Shown: positions 20,916 to 29,982, numbered from the stretch's first letter. The stretch is 64,000 nucleotides of DNA from Myxococcales bacterium (GCA_016793465.1 JAEUJW010000008.1:1-64000); one strand, 5' to 3'. Numbers and translations are program-made. Notes: a model not told the origin generated them from the sequence alone.

Positions 20916-22286
20916 ATGAAACGCTTCGCCCTCAGCCGACGCACCATGCTCCGCGGCGCCATCGGCGGGACCTCCGTCGCCCTCGGCCTGCCGCTGCTCG
21001 ACGCCATGCTCAACAACAACGGCACCGCGCTGGCCGCCGGCGGCCCGCTCCCGGTCCGCTTCGTCACGTGGTTCTTCGGCAACGGCGTCGCCCTCGTCGA
21101 CGTCACCAACCCCGGCGCCGGCCTGCGCTGGACCCCGCCCGACGAGGGCGAGAACTACACCCTGAGCGCGCAGCTGATGCCGCTCGCCGGCGTGCGCGAG
21201 TACTGCTCGGTGCTCACCGGCTTCGACATCAAGGCCGCCGCCGACCACCGCCGCGGCCACCACGACGGCGTGGCCGGGTTCTTCTCCGGCCACCCGTTCA
21301 TCGAGCTGCCGCACGCCGACAACAGCTACTCCTCGAAGTTCGGCGGCCCCTCGATCGACCAGGTCGCCGCCGAGGCGATCGGCGGCCAGACCTTCCTGCC
21401 GTCGATCCAGCTGGCCGTGTCGAAGCGCGTGATCACCAGCGAGGGCCCGACCCTGCAGTTCCTGTCGCACAAGGGGCCCGACCAGCCGCTCCCCCAGATC
21501 TTCAACCCCGTCGAGGCCTACAACAAGCTGTTCGAGAGCTTCGTCCCGCCCGACGACCCGCAGAAGCCGATCCGCCTCGACGCCCTCGACGCCGTGTCCG
21601 AGGACGTGAAGCGCCTGAAGCTGCGGGTCGGCAGCGCCGACAAGCTCCGCCTCGACGCCCACCTCGCCTCGGTCGAGCAGCTCGGCAAGCAGATCGACGC
21701 CCTCGCCCCCGCCTGCACGCAGCCCATGCAGCCGGTCGTCGACAACACCGACGTCGACAGCAAGGAGCCGCTCGACGAGGTCAACCAGATCATGGTCGAC
21801 CTGCTCGCCTTCGCGTTCGTCTGCGACATCACCCGCGTCGCCAGCGTCCAGTACACCGGCTCGGTCGGCTACACCGTGTTCCACATGCTCGGCCAGGGCA
21901 CGGGTCACCACGACATGACCCACGACACCAACTTCAACGACCAGGTCGACGCCACCACCGTCCACACCGTCGCCGCCTTCGCCGCCCTCCTCCAGCGCCT
22001 GAAGGACACGCCCGACGGCGCCGGCAACCTGCTCGACCAGTCGTGCGTGATCCTCGGCAGCGACGCCTCGTCCGGCTACACCCACGACGTGTTCAACCAG
22101 CCGTGCATCGTCGCCGGGCGCGGCGGCGGCGTGCTCCGCCACCCCGGGATCCACTACCGGTCCGCGAGCGGGGAAAACACCGCCGACATCCTGCTCGCGT
22201 GCCTACAGACCGTCGCTCCGGGCGCCGCTCAGGTCGGCTCCGGCGTCGGCCTGTCGACCACGCCGCTGTCGGCGATCCTCGCGTGA
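20916..22286 (+). CDS. DUF1552-family protein with Tat signal
   Basis: 456 residues. The N-terminus has a twin-arginine signal (LSRRTMLRGAIGGTSVALGLPLLDAM), so the folded protein is exported. The body matches the DUF1552 family that accompanies DUF1592 proteins: RFVTWFFGNGV, HHDGVAGFFSGHPF, the long helical LDALDAVSEDVKRLK region, and CDITRVASVQYTG...GHHDMTHD. A GGAGAC ribosome site lies 7 nt upstream. Translated after the DUF1592 gene. The pair may form a secreted redox or hydrolytic complex, but no activity can be assigned. Confidence 0.88.
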   Translation: MKRFALSRRTMLRGAIGGTSVALGLPLLDAMLNNNGTALAAGGPLPVRFVTWFFGNGVALVDVTNPGAGLRWTPPDEGENYTLSAQLMPLAGVREYCSVLTGFDIKAAADHRRGHHDGVAGFFSGHPFIELPHADNSYSSKFGGPSIDQVAAEAIGGQTFLPSIQLAVSKRVITSEGPTLQFLSHKGPDQPLPQIFNPVEAYNKLFESFVPPDDPQKPIRLDALDAVSEDVKRLKLRVGSADKLRLDAHLASVEQLGKQIDALAPACTQPMQPVVDNTDVDSKEPLDEVNQIMVDLLAFAFVCDITRVASVQYTGSVGYTVFHMLGQGTGHHDMTHDTNFNDQVDATTVHTVAAFAALLQRLKDTPDGAGNLLDQSCVILGSDASSGYTHDVFNQPCIVAGRGGGVLRHPGIHYRSASGENTADILLACLQTVAPGAAQVGSGVGLSTTPLSAILA

Positions 22287-22386
22287 GCCGCCGCCGGTCA
22301 GGCCGGGCCCCGCTCGCCCGCCCGTGACCCGCTCACACCGCGCGCGGCCTGGCGCGCGGATGGGCGCTCGCGCGCGCTCGCGTACG

Positions 22387-22416
22387 TTGAGTTTCTCCGG
22401 CCAGGCGTCTTACGAT
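22387..22416 (+). promoter_or_regulatory. Promoter of the TPR gene
   Basis: TTGAGT (22387-22392), 18 nt, TACGAT (22411-22416). Transcription would start near 22423, which excludes the upstream GTG at 22324 and favours the GTG at 22444. Confidence 0.45.
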
Positions 22417-22443
22417 GGACCGTCGCTGCGTAGGTCCGTCGAA

Positions 22444-23499
22444 GTGCCCACCGAGTCTCGTCACACCGCGATCGCGCTGCACGCCGTCGGTCAGGAGCTA
22501 CGCCGCCAGGGCAAGCACGACCAGGCGCTCGAGCACTACAACCGGGCCCTCGCGCTGCAGCGGATGATCCTCGGGGCCAAGCACCCGTACACCGCCAGCA
22601 CGCTCACCGCGATCGGCCAGATCCTGCACATCCTCGGCAAGCACAGCGCGGCCCTCGACCACCACCGCCAGGCCCTGGCGATCAAGCGCGAGTTCCTCGG
22701 CCCCGGCCACGTGTTCACCGCCAACACCCTGTTCGACCTCGGCCGCACCCTGCAGGCCCTCGACCAGAAGACCGACGCGCTGGCCTCGTTCGCCCGCGCC
22801 CTCACCGTCCAGCAGAAGGTGCTCGGCCCCCACCACGCCCGCACCGCCGCCACCCAGCAGGCGATCGCCGAGATCCTGCAGTCGCAGGGCCACTTCACCG
22901 AGGCCCTCAACTACGCCAACGGCGCCCTCGCGGCGCTCGAGCACCTCGGCGGCCCCGACAGCGGCCGCCTCGCCCCGATCCTCGTGATCATGGGCCAGAT
23001 CCTCTACCAGCAGGGCCAGTACCCCGAGGCCGCCACCCGCCTGCGCCGCGCCATCGACCTGCTCGAGGCCTCGCGCGGCGAGCACCACGACGACACCCTC
23101 TCGGCCTACCTCGACCTCGGCCGCGTGTTCCACCGCATGGGCGACGCCCCGCTCGCCCTCGGCGCCTTCCGCCGCAACCTCGAGGGCCTGAAGGCCAACC
23201 TCGGCACGGAGCACGCCCGCGTCGCCGCCACCCTCAACGCGATCGGCCAGGTCCACTACGGCCAGGGCAACTTCAAGGCCGCCCTCGACCACTACCACCA
23301 GGCCTTCGAGATCCGCCAGCGCACCCTCGGCGCCGAGCACTGGCAGACCGCCACCTCGCGCTTCAACTGCGGCACCGCCATGCGCGAGCTCGGCGACCTC
23401 TACGGCCAGACCGAGATGCAGTCGGCCGCCGACACGCTCGAGCGCCTGCTCGGCCCCCAGCACCCCCACGTGCTCGCGACCCGCTCCTGGCTGAAGTGA
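22444..23499 (+). CDS. Kinesin-light-chain-type TPR protein
   Basis: 351 residues from the GTG at 22444 (VPTESRHTAIALHAVGQELRRQGKHDQALEHY). About seven to eight 42-residue TPR units of the KLC type, each with a central pattern like ALDHHRQALAIKREFLGPGHVFTANTL. No enzymatic domain, membrane segment or signal peptide, so it is probably a cytoplasmic protein-interaction scaffold. The reading frame opens earlier at 22324, but the upstream part is Arg-rich and lies before the candidate promoter. Confidence 0.8.
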   Translation: MPTESRHTAIALHAVGQELRRQGKHDQALEHYNRALALQRMILGAKHPYTASTLTAIGQILHILGKHSAALDHHRQALAIKREFLGPGHVFTANTLFDLGRTLQALDQKTDALASFARALTVQQKVLGPHHARTAATQQAIAEILQSQGHFTEALNYANGALAALEHLGGPDSGRLAPILVIMGQILYQQGQYPEAATRLRRAIDLLEASRGEHHDDTLSAYLDLGRVFHRMGDAPLALGAFRRNLEGLKANLGTEHARVAATLNAIGQVHYGQGNFKAALDHYHQAFEIRQRTLGAEHWQTATSRFNCGTAMRELGDLYGQTEMQSAADTLERLLGPQHPHVLATRSWLK

Positions 23500-23625
23500 G
23501 CGGCCCGCGTCGCCGAACCACCGTCGCGTGCATGTGGGTCGTCCGGCCCCCGACCGCGGGGCACGACCCGTCGCTCCCGCAAGTCTGTCGACGAGCCCCT
23601 CGCACAGGTTGCGCGAGCCCCACGT

Positions 23626-23654
23626 TTGACCACCCCGGCGGCGCGCCGTATACC
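23626..23654 (+). promoter_or_regulatory. Promoter of the 23662 lipoprotein gene
   Basis: TTGACC (23626-23631), exactly 17 nt, TATACC (23649-23654), then 7 nt to the ATG at 23662. One of the clearest sigma70-type promoters here; the mRNA should be leaderless. Confidence 0.75.
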
Positions 23655-23661
23655 GCCGGCC

Positions 23662-24891
23662 ATGCGTCACCCCGCCTTCCCAGCCTTCACCGCCGCCCTC
23701 GTCCTCGCCGTCGCCTGCAACCGCGCCGAGGACCCGAAGAAGCCGGCGGTCGCCGTCACCGACGCCCCCGCCAAGCCCGTCGACGTCACCAAGCCGGCCG
23801 ACGCCAAGCCCGAGCCCACCACCCCGAGCAACGGCGCGCCCGCCCTGCCGACCGCCCCCGTCGCCGTGGCCTCGCCCGACAAGCTCATCCCCGCCGACGC
23901 CACCCTGCTCGCCCACGTCGACCTCCAGGGCCTCGCCGGCTCCCCGCTGTGGGCCGCCAACAAGTCGCTGATGGACGCCGACCCCGAGGTCAAGAAGCAG
24001 GTCGACGCCCTCGCCGCCTGCAACATGCCGCTGACCGGCTTCAAGAGCCTCGACCTCGGCGTCGGCGCCGACGGCGTCGACGTCGCCGCGGTCGTCACCG
24101 GCGCCGGCATCGGCAAGGTCCAGAACCTCACCTGTCTGCAAGACCAGCTGAAGGGCGAGAACTTCCGCGTCGAGCCGCAGGGCGGCGCCCACGTGCTCGT
24201 GCTCGAGGGCGGCGAGGCCCACGGCTACCTCGTCAACGAGGACACGCTCGCGTTCGTCAGCAAGGCCTGGGACGCCCCGGTCCGCAACCTCATGCTCGGC
24301 AGCGGCACCGCCGTCCGCGACGGCAAGCTGAAGGACGTGCTCGCCCAGGTCGACCAGAAGCGCCACGTGTGGTTCGCCGGCACCGTCTCGCCGAAGCTCG
24401 CCGCCCTCACCGACGCGATCCCCGGCGGCATGTCGGGCCTGCAGAGCATCGCCGGCTCGCTCGACCTGACGACCGGCCTGGCCCTCGTCATGTCGTTCGG
24501 CATGGAGAACCCCGACCGCGCCAGCGCCACGCTGGCCCAGGTCAAGCAGCAGTTCGACACCGTCAAGCCGATGGCCGGCGCGTTCGGCCTGCCGCCGGCC
24601 GCCGTCGACCGCGTGCAGTTCGACAAGAAGGACAACGCCGTCACCCTGACCGCCTCGCTCAACATGGACGAGATCAACGCCATGCGCGCCGCCGCCGAGA
24701 AGGCCGGCGCCGTGCCCGGCCCGGCCTCGGGCCCCAACAGCGGCCCCGGCAGCAAGGGCAGCGGCATGCCCACCGTCGGCGGCAACACGGCCCCCACCGG
24801 CGCCGCCACCCCCGACGCCCCGCCCCCGGGCGGCGTGCCCACGGGCGCCCCGGTCAAGCCCGCCGCCCCCGAGCCCGCCGCGACCCGCTGA
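23662..24891 (+). CDS. Lipoprotein, unknown function
   Basis: 409 residues. Signal with lipobox LAVAC, a Lys/Pro/Ala/Thr linker (about 20-75), a folded domain (about 80-345) starting at LIPADATLLAHVDLQGLAGSPLWAANK, and a Gly/Pro-rich tail. A cysteine pair (AACNMPLTGF, LTCLQDQL) may form a disulfide. This is the layout of uncharacterised myxobacterial lipoproteins with repeated two-layer domains; I see no catalytic motif. A strong terminator follows. Confidence 0.8.
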   Translation: MRHPAFPAFTAALVLAVACNRAEDPKKPAVAVTDAPAKPVDVTKPADAKPEPTTPSNGAPALPTAPVAVASPDKLIPADATLLAHVDLQGLAGSPLWAANKSLMDADPEVKKQVDALAACNMPLTGFKSLDLGVGADGVDVAAVVTGAGIGKVQNLTCLQDQLKGENFRVEPQGGAHVLVLEGGEAHGYLVNEDTLAFVSKAWDAPVRNLMLGSGTAVRDGKLKDVLAQVDQKRHVWFAGTVSPKLAALTDAIPGGMSGLQSIAGSLDLTTGLALVMSFGMENPDRASATLAQVKQQFDTVKPMAGAFGLPPAAVDRVQFDKKDNAVTLTASLNMDEINAMRAAAEKAGAVPGPASGPNSGPGSKGSGMPTVGGNTAPTGAATPDAPPPGGVPTGAPVKPAAPEPAATR

Positions 24892-24906
24892 GCGTCGATT
24901 CACGGC

Positions 24907-24950
24907 GAACGCGGGCTCGCGGCAGCGCGAGCCCGCGTTCCTACTTTCTT
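24907..24950 (+). terminator. Rho-independent terminator
   Basis: Perfect 14-bp stem (24907-24920 with 24927-24940), 6-nt loop, followed by the T-rich CTACTTTCTT, starting 15 bp after the lipoprotein stop. Confidence 0.85.
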
Positions 24951-25024
24951 CGGCGAGCGAAGCCGCGGGGCGCGCGGCCCTCCGACAACCTCACCCGCCG
25001 CGCGCCCCCTTCATCGCCCCGCGC

Positions 25025-25639
25025 TCACGTCTCGACGACGTCGAGCACCTCGCGCGCGAACTGAGGCGACCGCAGCGTCAGCCGCCGCCCGTCGAGCGAT
25101 ACCTCGAGCTCGAGCACGTACCAGCTCGCCGAAGCCGTCCAGGTCGGCTCGCCGAGCAGATAGCTGACCTGCAGCCGCTCTCCCGCCCGCACCCGCTCGT
25201 CCCACGGCGTATACACGTTGCTGCCCGTCGTCCACGTCGTCGGCGAGCGCAGCCGGGTCGTCCCGACGGCCCCGCCGCCGACCGAGTCGAACACGCGAGC
25301 CGCCTCGATCTTGAAGCTGCCCGCCACCGTGCTGTCGACCACCAGCTGCACGGTCGACTGCGCGCAGGCCAGTCGGTTGCTGTCGCCGCGCGCCTCGCCC
25401 TTGCGATCGGTGTCCGCCTGCGGGCAGTCCTCGCTGAGCCGCACCGACGAGATGGTCACCCGCAGCGGCTCCCGCACCTCGGGCAGCGGCGCGTCCGCAT
25501 CACCCGGCGGCGGAGCGTGGTGCGACGGCGCCACCGCCTCGTTCGGCGGCGGCGCATTCGAAGACGACGACGGCTGCTCCCAGCCCGCGCAAGCCGACGA
25601 CAGGACCACCCCGACCATGACCCCACGAGCGACGAGCAT
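25025..25639 (-). CDS. Small secreted lipoprotein
   Basis: 204 residues from the ATG at 25639, preceded by GGAGG at 8 nt. The frame is open further upstream, but only this start gives an N-terminal signal (MLVARGVMVGVVLSSACAG, lipobox LSSAC). A Pro/His/Ser linker leads to a beta-rich domain (about 60-204) with VTISSVRLSEDCPQADTD and SASWYVLELEVSLDG. One cysteine pair (EDCPQ, LACAQ) may form a disulfide. Family unknown. It converges with the 23662 gene across the terminator region. Confidence 0.72.
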   Translation of the reverse strand: MLVARGVMVGVVLSSACAGWEQPSSSSNAPPPNEAVAPSHHAPPPGDADAPLPEVREPLRVTISSVRLSEDCPQADTDRKGEARGDSNRLACAQSTVQLVVDSTVAGSFKIEAARVFDSVGGGAVGTTRLRSPTTWTTGSNVYTPWDERVRAGERLQVSYLLGEPTWTASASWYVLELEVSLDGRRLTLRSPQFAREVLDVVET

Positions 25640-25750
25640 CGCGACCTCCGCGTCCAGCCTACGCCCTCCCGCGGCCGTCCGCGCGGCCCGCATCGCCGAT
25701 CGCCCTTGAACCGCGTCCGCCCGCGCCCCGGCCGCGCCCGCGCCCCGGCG

Positions 25751-25779
25751 TTGACAGCCCCGCGCCCGCGGTCGACCCT
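25751..25779 (+). promoter_or_regulatory. Promoter of the 25786 membrane protein gene
   Basis: Perfect TTGACA (25751-25756), 17 nt, GACCCT (25774-25779), then 6 nt to the ATG at 25786. Confidence 0.65.
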
Positions 25780-25785
25780 TGCGGC

Positions 25786-26367
25786 ATGGCCGCCTCCAAG
25801 GACCTCGTCCCCGTCGAAGCCGGACGCAGCCCCGACCTCTACGAGCGCAAGTACATGCCCGGCGAGGGCACCGTGCTCTACCGCGACAAGCGCGCGGCCC
25901 CCTGGCAGATCCACGCCCTCTTCATCCTCCCGCTACTTACCCTCGTCGGCACCGCCGTCGCCACCGGCTCGCTGCTCGCCATGGCGGTCAGCCTGCCGCC
26001 GCTCCTGATCGTCTGGCTGTTGTTCGCCGTGCTCCGCGTCAACGTGTCCGAGGGCCACGTCAACGTGCAGTACGGCCTGTTCGGCCCCAAGATCCCGATG
26101 TCCGCCATCGAGTCGGCCGAGGCCATCTCCTACGACTGGAAGACCTACGGCGGCTGGGGCATCCGCTACGCCGGCAAGCGCGAGTGGATGTACAACATGC
26201 CCGGCGACGGCGGCCGGGCCGTGCGCATCGTCTGGCACGACGCCAGGGGCCGCCGCGTCACCGCCATCGGCAGCCGCCACGCCGACGAGCTCGTCGCCGC
26301 CGTGCAGACCGCCCAGAAGGCCCTCCCGCCCGGCGCCTCCGCCAGGGCCCTCCCCCCCGAGCCCTGA
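25786..26367 (+). CDS. Membrane protein with PH-like domain
   Basis: 193 residues. A polar N-terminus (LYERKYMPGEGTVLYRDKR), two membrane segments (about 44-63 and 66-84), then a cytoplasmic beta-rich domain beginning VNVSEGHVNVQYGLFGPKIPMSAIESAEAISYDWKTYGGWGIRY. This pattern matches bacterial PH-like (DUF304/YdbT-type) membrane proteins, where the GWGIR stretch is typical. Function unknown. The start is fixed by the promoter 6 nt upstream. Confidence 0.75.
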   Translation: MAASKDLVPVEAGRSPDLYERKYMPGEGTVLYRDKRAAPWQIHALFILPLLTLVGTAVATGSLLAMAVSLPPLLIVWLLFAVLRVNVSEGHVNVQYGLFGPKIPMSAIESAEAISYDWKTYGGWGIRYAGKREWMYNMPGDGGRAVRIVWHDARGRRVTAIGSRHADELVAAVQTAQKALPPGASARALPPEP

Positions 26368-26416
26368 CGTCGCGACTCAGTTGCGCTCGCGCGGCGCCCG
26401 CGATACCCCTCGCCCC

Positions 26417-27535
26417 GTGAACCGCTCCGCGCTGCTCCTCTGCCTGGTCGCCTGCACCGCCACGCCCACCGACACTCAAGGCGAGTCCAGCGAGCCCGGT
26501 GACACCACCGCCGCCAACTCCACCACCCGCGTCGCGCCGACCACCGGCGAAGCTCTCACCACCACCACCGGTGCCGCCACCACCGACGCCACCACCACCG
26601 GCGCCACCACCGGCGACGCCGACCCCTGCACCGCCAGCCCGCAGGCCCTCGCCGACTGCGTCGACCCCCAGCGCTGGCAGGACGACATCGAGTTCATCGC
26701 CGACATCCGCACGCCCGGCTCGCCGCACTGGCAGGCCGTGCAGGACCTGTGCGCCGATCGCCTCACCGACGCCGGCTTCGAGGTCCAGCTGCAGGACTAC
26801 GGCACCGGCACCAACGTCGTCGGCCGCCGCCTCGGCGCGGCCCTGCCCGGCGAGCACGTCGTCATCAGCGCCCACTACGACCACATCCCCGACTGCCTCG
26901 GCGCCGACGACAACGCCAGCGGCGTGGCCGCGGCCCTCGAGGTCGCCCGCGTGCTCGCCCTCGCCGAGTTCGACCGCACCCTCATCGTCGGCTGCTGGGA
27001 CGAGGAGGAGCTCGGCCTGATCGGCTCCGAGGCCTACGTCGCCGCCGCCCAGGCCGCCGGCGACACCATCGTCGCCGTCTTCAACTACGACATGATCGGC
27101 TACTACGACGAGGCCCCCGACAGCCAGACCGTCCCGCCCGGCTTCGACCTCGCCTTCCCCGACGCCTACGCCGAGCTCGAGGCCACCAACTTCAGCGGCG
27201 ACTTCATCGCCGCCGTCAGCGACGCCGAGAGCCACGCCGCCAGCCTCGCCTTCGGCGCCGCCGCCGACCGCATCGGCATGCGAAAGGCCCTGCTCGAGCT
27301 CCCCGCCGGCACCGAGGCCACCGACCTGTTCGCCGACCTGCGCCGCTCCGACCACGCCGCCTTCTGGGACGCCGGCTTCCCCGCGATCTTCCTCACCGAC
27401 AGCGGCGAGTTCCGCAACCACAACTACCACTGCATGGCCGGCCCCGACGTCGTCGCCGACCTCACCCCCAGCTTCGCCGTCGACGTCACCCGCGCCACCG
27501 TCGAGGCCAGCGCCATCACCCTCGGCGGCCTCTGA
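26417..27535 (+). CDS. M28-family zinc peptidase lipoprotein
   Basis: 372 residues from a GTG start. Signal with lipobox LVACT-like LCLVAC, then a Thr/Ser/Ala linker rich in TTTGATT. The M28 aminopeptidase core shows the metal ligands in order: HVVISAHYDHIP (His), GADDNASGVAAALEVAR (bridging Asp), GCWDEEELGLIGSEAYV (Glu catalytic base and ligand), FNYDMIGYYD (Asp) and FRNHNYH near the C-terminus (His). It removes N-terminal residues from peptides outside the cytoplasm and suits a predatory or proteolytic lifestyle. GATACC lies 9 nt before the GTG. Confidence 0.9.
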   Translation: MNRSALLLCLVACTATPTDTQGESSEPGDTTAANSTTRVAPTTGEALTTTTGAATTDATTTGATTGDADPCTASPQALADCVDPQRWQDDIEFIADIRTPGSPHWQAVQDLCADRLTDAGFEVQLQDYGTGTNVVGRRLGAALPGEHVVISAHYDHIPDCLGADDNASGVAAALEVARVLALAEFDRTLIVGCWDEEELGLIGSEAYVAAAQAAGDTIVAVFNYDMIGYYDEAPDSQTVPPGFDLAFPDAYAELEATNFSGDFIAAVSDAESHAASLAFGAAADRIGMRKALLELPAGTEATDLFADLRRSDHAAFWDAGFPAIFLTDSGEFRNHNYHCMAGPDVVADLTPSFAVDVTRATVEASAITLGGL

Positions 27536-27555
27536 GCCGCCTCACCCCGGTCGCG

Positions 27556-28434
27556 TCACGGACCTGTCCCCCGGGTCAGGTCCGCGAGGTACGCCGCGAC
27601 GCCGGGCTGCAGCGACCTCTCGTGGTCCCCCGCGACCTCGATCAACGTGAACGGCGCCGCGATCGCCCGCGCCTCGGCCGCGGCCCCGCGCGCGTTGTCG
27701 AGGATCGCCGCGTCCTCCGCCCCCACATAGGCCCGATGCGGCCGCTGCATATCGATCAAATTCGCCGCCAGCGAGCGCAGCTCGGCCTCCTCCGCGAGCG
27801 CCGGGTCGAAGCGCACCAGGTGCTTCTGATCCGCGAACCGTGACCAGCGCCCGAACGTCTGCGGCGTGTAGATCCCGCCGACGCTCGCGGTCAGCACCAG
27901 CGGCAGGTCCGGCACCAGCGCCAGCAGGGCCGACACGCCCCCGCCCGCGCTGTGCCCGAGCGTGTGCAGCCTGCGCGCGTCGACCTCCGGCTGGGCCGCC
28001 AGCCAGCGCACCGCCGCCGCGCCGTCGTCGACCTCGCCGTACATCAGCTCGAAGTCTCCCGGGTTGCCGTTCTCCCCGCGCAGCGCCGGCGTCATGACCG
28101 CGAAGCCCGCCGCGAGGAACGGCCGCACCTGCGCGAAGTCCCAGGCCGCGAACGAGAACTCCCCGTGGAAGTACACCAGCCCCGGCGCCCCGGTGACCCC
28201 CGGCGGCGCCGCGTACCAGGCCAGCAGCTCGCGCCCCGCGCTCGTGTAGCGCACCTCGCGGACGTCGGCCGGCGGCGTCTGCGGCTTCCACCGCCCGGGC
28301 GACGGCCCGCGCTCGCGCAGCCGCGTCGCGTACGCGGCCTTGCGCTCCGCCCACGTCCGCCGCACAGCCGGCCCGGGCCCCGACGCGCACCCGCACAGCC
28401 CGAGCGTCACCCCCATGAACGACCGCCGCCGCAT
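27556..28434 (-). CDS. Alpha/beta-hydrolase (dienelactone hydrolase/esterase-like), exported
   Basis: 292 residues from the ATG at 28434; GATACT lies 7 nt upstream. The N-terminus MRRRSFMGVTLGLCGCASG combines a Tat-like Arg run with a lipobox. The hydrolase core shows LVYFHGEFSFAAWDF (oxyanion region), LGHSAGGGVSALLAL (nucleophile Ser in GHSAGG), VGAEDAAI (Asp) and VAGDHERSL (His). The last residues (LTRGTGP) and the approach to the stop are encoded by a copy of the dispersed palindrome (27562-27581), as if an insertion had reset the C-terminus. It converges on the M28 gene with a gap of 20 bp. Confidence 0.85.
   Translation of the reverse strand: MRRRSFMGVTLGLCGCASGPGPAVRRTWAERKAAYATRLRERGPSPGRWKPQTPPADVREVRYTSAGRELLAWYAAPPGVTGAPGLVYFHGEFSFAAWDFAQVRPFLAAGFAVMTPALRGENGNPGDFELMYGEVDDGAAAVRWLAAQPEVDARRLHTLGHSAGGGVSALLALVPDLPLVLTASVGGIYTPQTFGRWSRFADQKHLVRFDPALAEEAELRSLAANLIDMQRPHRAYVGAEDAAILDNARGAAAEARAIAAPFTLIEVAGDHERSLQPGVAAYLADLTRGTGP
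27562..27581. repeat. Dispersed palindrome copy 6 (gene end)
   Basis: ACCTGTCCCCCGGGTCAGGT; one mismatch from the palindrome, flanked by GG/CC that extend the arms. It encodes the C-terminus of the alpha/beta-hydrolase. Confidence 0.75.
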
Positions 28435-28540
28435 GCCGGCCAGTATCGCCGATCCACCCGCCCGTCCGAGCGCCCGCGCCGCCCCGCGACGTTTGTTTGA
28501 CGGACGCCACACCCGGCGGCCATCGCCCCGGCGCACAATC

Positions 28541-28942
28541 ATGACCATGCTCCGCCTGACCCTGCTCTCCTCCGTCCTCCTCGCGCTCGCCTGCACCGAC
28601 CGCGACATCGTCGAGCAGGACGAGCAGGACGACCCCGGCGAGCAGCCGCAAGACCCGGGGGCCATGTACGCCCCCTGCAGCGCGGCCGAGGACTGCCCGA
28701 CCCGCCTGTGCGTGTTCCCCAGAGACGAGGTCGGCTTCTGCTCGACCGTGTGCGGCGCCGCGGACGACATCAGCGGCTGCGGCCTCCCCCCCGGCGACCA
28801 GTCGACCGTCTGCCTCGACATCGGCCTGCCCAGCGGCAGCCCCGCGTGCGCGCTCGAGTGCGACGTCGGCCCCTGTCCGACCGGCATGCGCTGCGAGCAG
28901 ATCGCCACCCCCGACGGGGACGAGCGCGCGATCTGCTTCTAG
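28541..28942 (+). CDS. Small Cys-rich lipoprotein
   Basis: 133 residues from the ATG at 28541 (a second ATG at 28547 is equally possible). Lipobox LALAC, acidic Gln/Asp/Glu linker, then a domain with eleven cysteines: PCSAAEDCPTRLCVF, FCSTVCGAADDISGCG, TVCLDIG, ACALECDVGPCPTGMRCEQI. The spacing resembles short disulfide-rich repeats found in myxobacterial surface lipoproteins. It overlaps nothing and converges on the 28947 gene with 4 bp between stops. Confidence 0.8.
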   Translation: MTMLRLTLLSSVLLALACTDRDIVEQDEQDDPGEQPQDPGAMYAPCSAAEDCPTRLCVFPRDEVGFCSTVCGAADDISGCGLPPGDQSTVCLDIGLPSGSPACALECDVGPCPTGMRCEQIATPDGDERAICF

Positions 28943-28946
28943 GCCG

Positions 28947-29969
28947 CTACTTGCAGGTCTGGATCAGGATGTCGCAGATCTGTCCCTCGGGACAGTCGTC
29001 GGGCTTGTTGCACGGCGTGTGACCCTCGACCCCGAGCAGCGTCTCGCGGTGCGAGCGCACCGCGAACTCCACGCAGCCCGGCGCCAGCGCGGTCGAGTCG
29101 ACCGTCTCGCGGTACCACTGCGCGCTCGGGAAGCCCGAGATGCCGAAGTCGATGAGCTGGGCGATGAGCGACTCCGGCACCGTCATGCTGCCCGAGTCCT
29201 CGCCCACGCAGATCAGCTTGACCGGCGTGTTGCCGTGCTGGTCGATCGTCAGGTCGACGCGCACGTGGGCCGCGCCCGCGCCCGCGGCCCACTGCAGCGC
29301 CAGCGCCTGGCCCTTCTTCATGACCAGCATCTCGCTCGCTGGCTCGATCGCCGCCACGCCCTCGCCGTACAGCGTGAACGCCGCGTAGTCGCCGCCGGTG
29401 GCCGTCAGCGCGATCGCCGAGCCGGGCTCGCACGCCGGGTGCATCAGCGTGCTGTCGAAGTAGTCGTACGTCGGCATCACCGGCTCGACCACGACCGGCT
29501 GGACCAGCCCCGTGACCGTCACCGTGCCGACGTCGTGGTTGGCCGGGTACACGATGCACTCGCCGGAGAAGTCGCAGGTGGTGCCCGGCTGGCACGGCGG
29601 GTCGCACACCGGGTTGTTGCGCCGCAGCAGGCGGCAGCCGCCCTCCTCGCCGACCGTCTCGAGCACGGTGATCGGCACCACCCCGTCGGCCACCACCCCG
29701 CTGAACGCCGAGTAGATGTCCTCGAGCGTGACCTTGAACTCGCCGACCTTCGTCTCGAGCGGGCACGCCCCGCGCAGCACGGGCTCGCCGCCGGACTCGC
29801 CGCCGTCGCTGGTCGGCGCCGTCGTCGGGTTCGCCGTCGTGTCCGCCTCCGCGGCCGTCTCGCCGGCGTCCGGGCCGGCCTGCGCGCCCGAGCCGTCGTC
29901 GTCGTCGCCGGCCGGCGCCGCGCAGCCCGCCGCCAGGGTCGCCGTCATCACTCCGTGAAGCCACTTCAT
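28947..29969 (-). CDS. Lipoprotein with Cys-rich modules, third gene of the PEP-domain operon
   Basis: 340 residues; GGAG ribosome site upstream. Signal with lipobox LAAGC, an Asp/Ala/Thr/Gly linker, a first Cys-rich patch (RLLRRNNPVCDPPCQPGTTCDFSGECIVY), a beta-rich central domain and a terminal Cys patch (TPCNKPDDCPEGQICDILIQTCK). The CPEGQ coding stretch is a copy of the dispersed palindrome. It starts 13 bp after the PEP/pyruvate-binding lipoprotein gene and is very probably co-transcribed. Function unknown. Confidence 0.78.
   Translation of the reverse strand: MKWLHGVMTATLAAGCAAPAGDDDDGSGAQAGPDAGETAAEADTTANPTTAPTSDGGESGGEPVLRGACPLETKVGEFKVTLEDIYSAFSGVVADGVVPITVLETVGEEGGCRLLRRNNPVCDPPCQPGTTCDFSGECIVYPANHDVGTVTVTGLVQPVVVEPVMPTYDYFDSTLMHPACEPGSAIALTATGGDYAAFTLYGEGVAAIEPASEMLVMKKGQALALQWAAGAGAAHVRVDLTIDQHGNTPVKLICVGEDSGSMTVPESLIAQLIDFGISGFPSAQWYRETVDSTALAPGCVEFAVRSHRETLLGVEGHTPCNKPDDCPEGQICDILIQTCK
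28978..28997. repeat. Dispersed palindrome copy 7 (coding)
   Basis: ATCTGTCCCTCGGGACAGTC; exact core, encodes CPEGQ near the C-terminus of the 28947 lipoprotein. Confidence 0.7.
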
Positions 29970-29982
29970 CGCGTCGCTCCGT

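Noticed and set aside
24129..24147. CACCTGTCTGCAAGACCAG inside the 23662 lipoprotein gene
   Set aside because: Resembles the dispersed palindrome but has several core mismatches; not counted.
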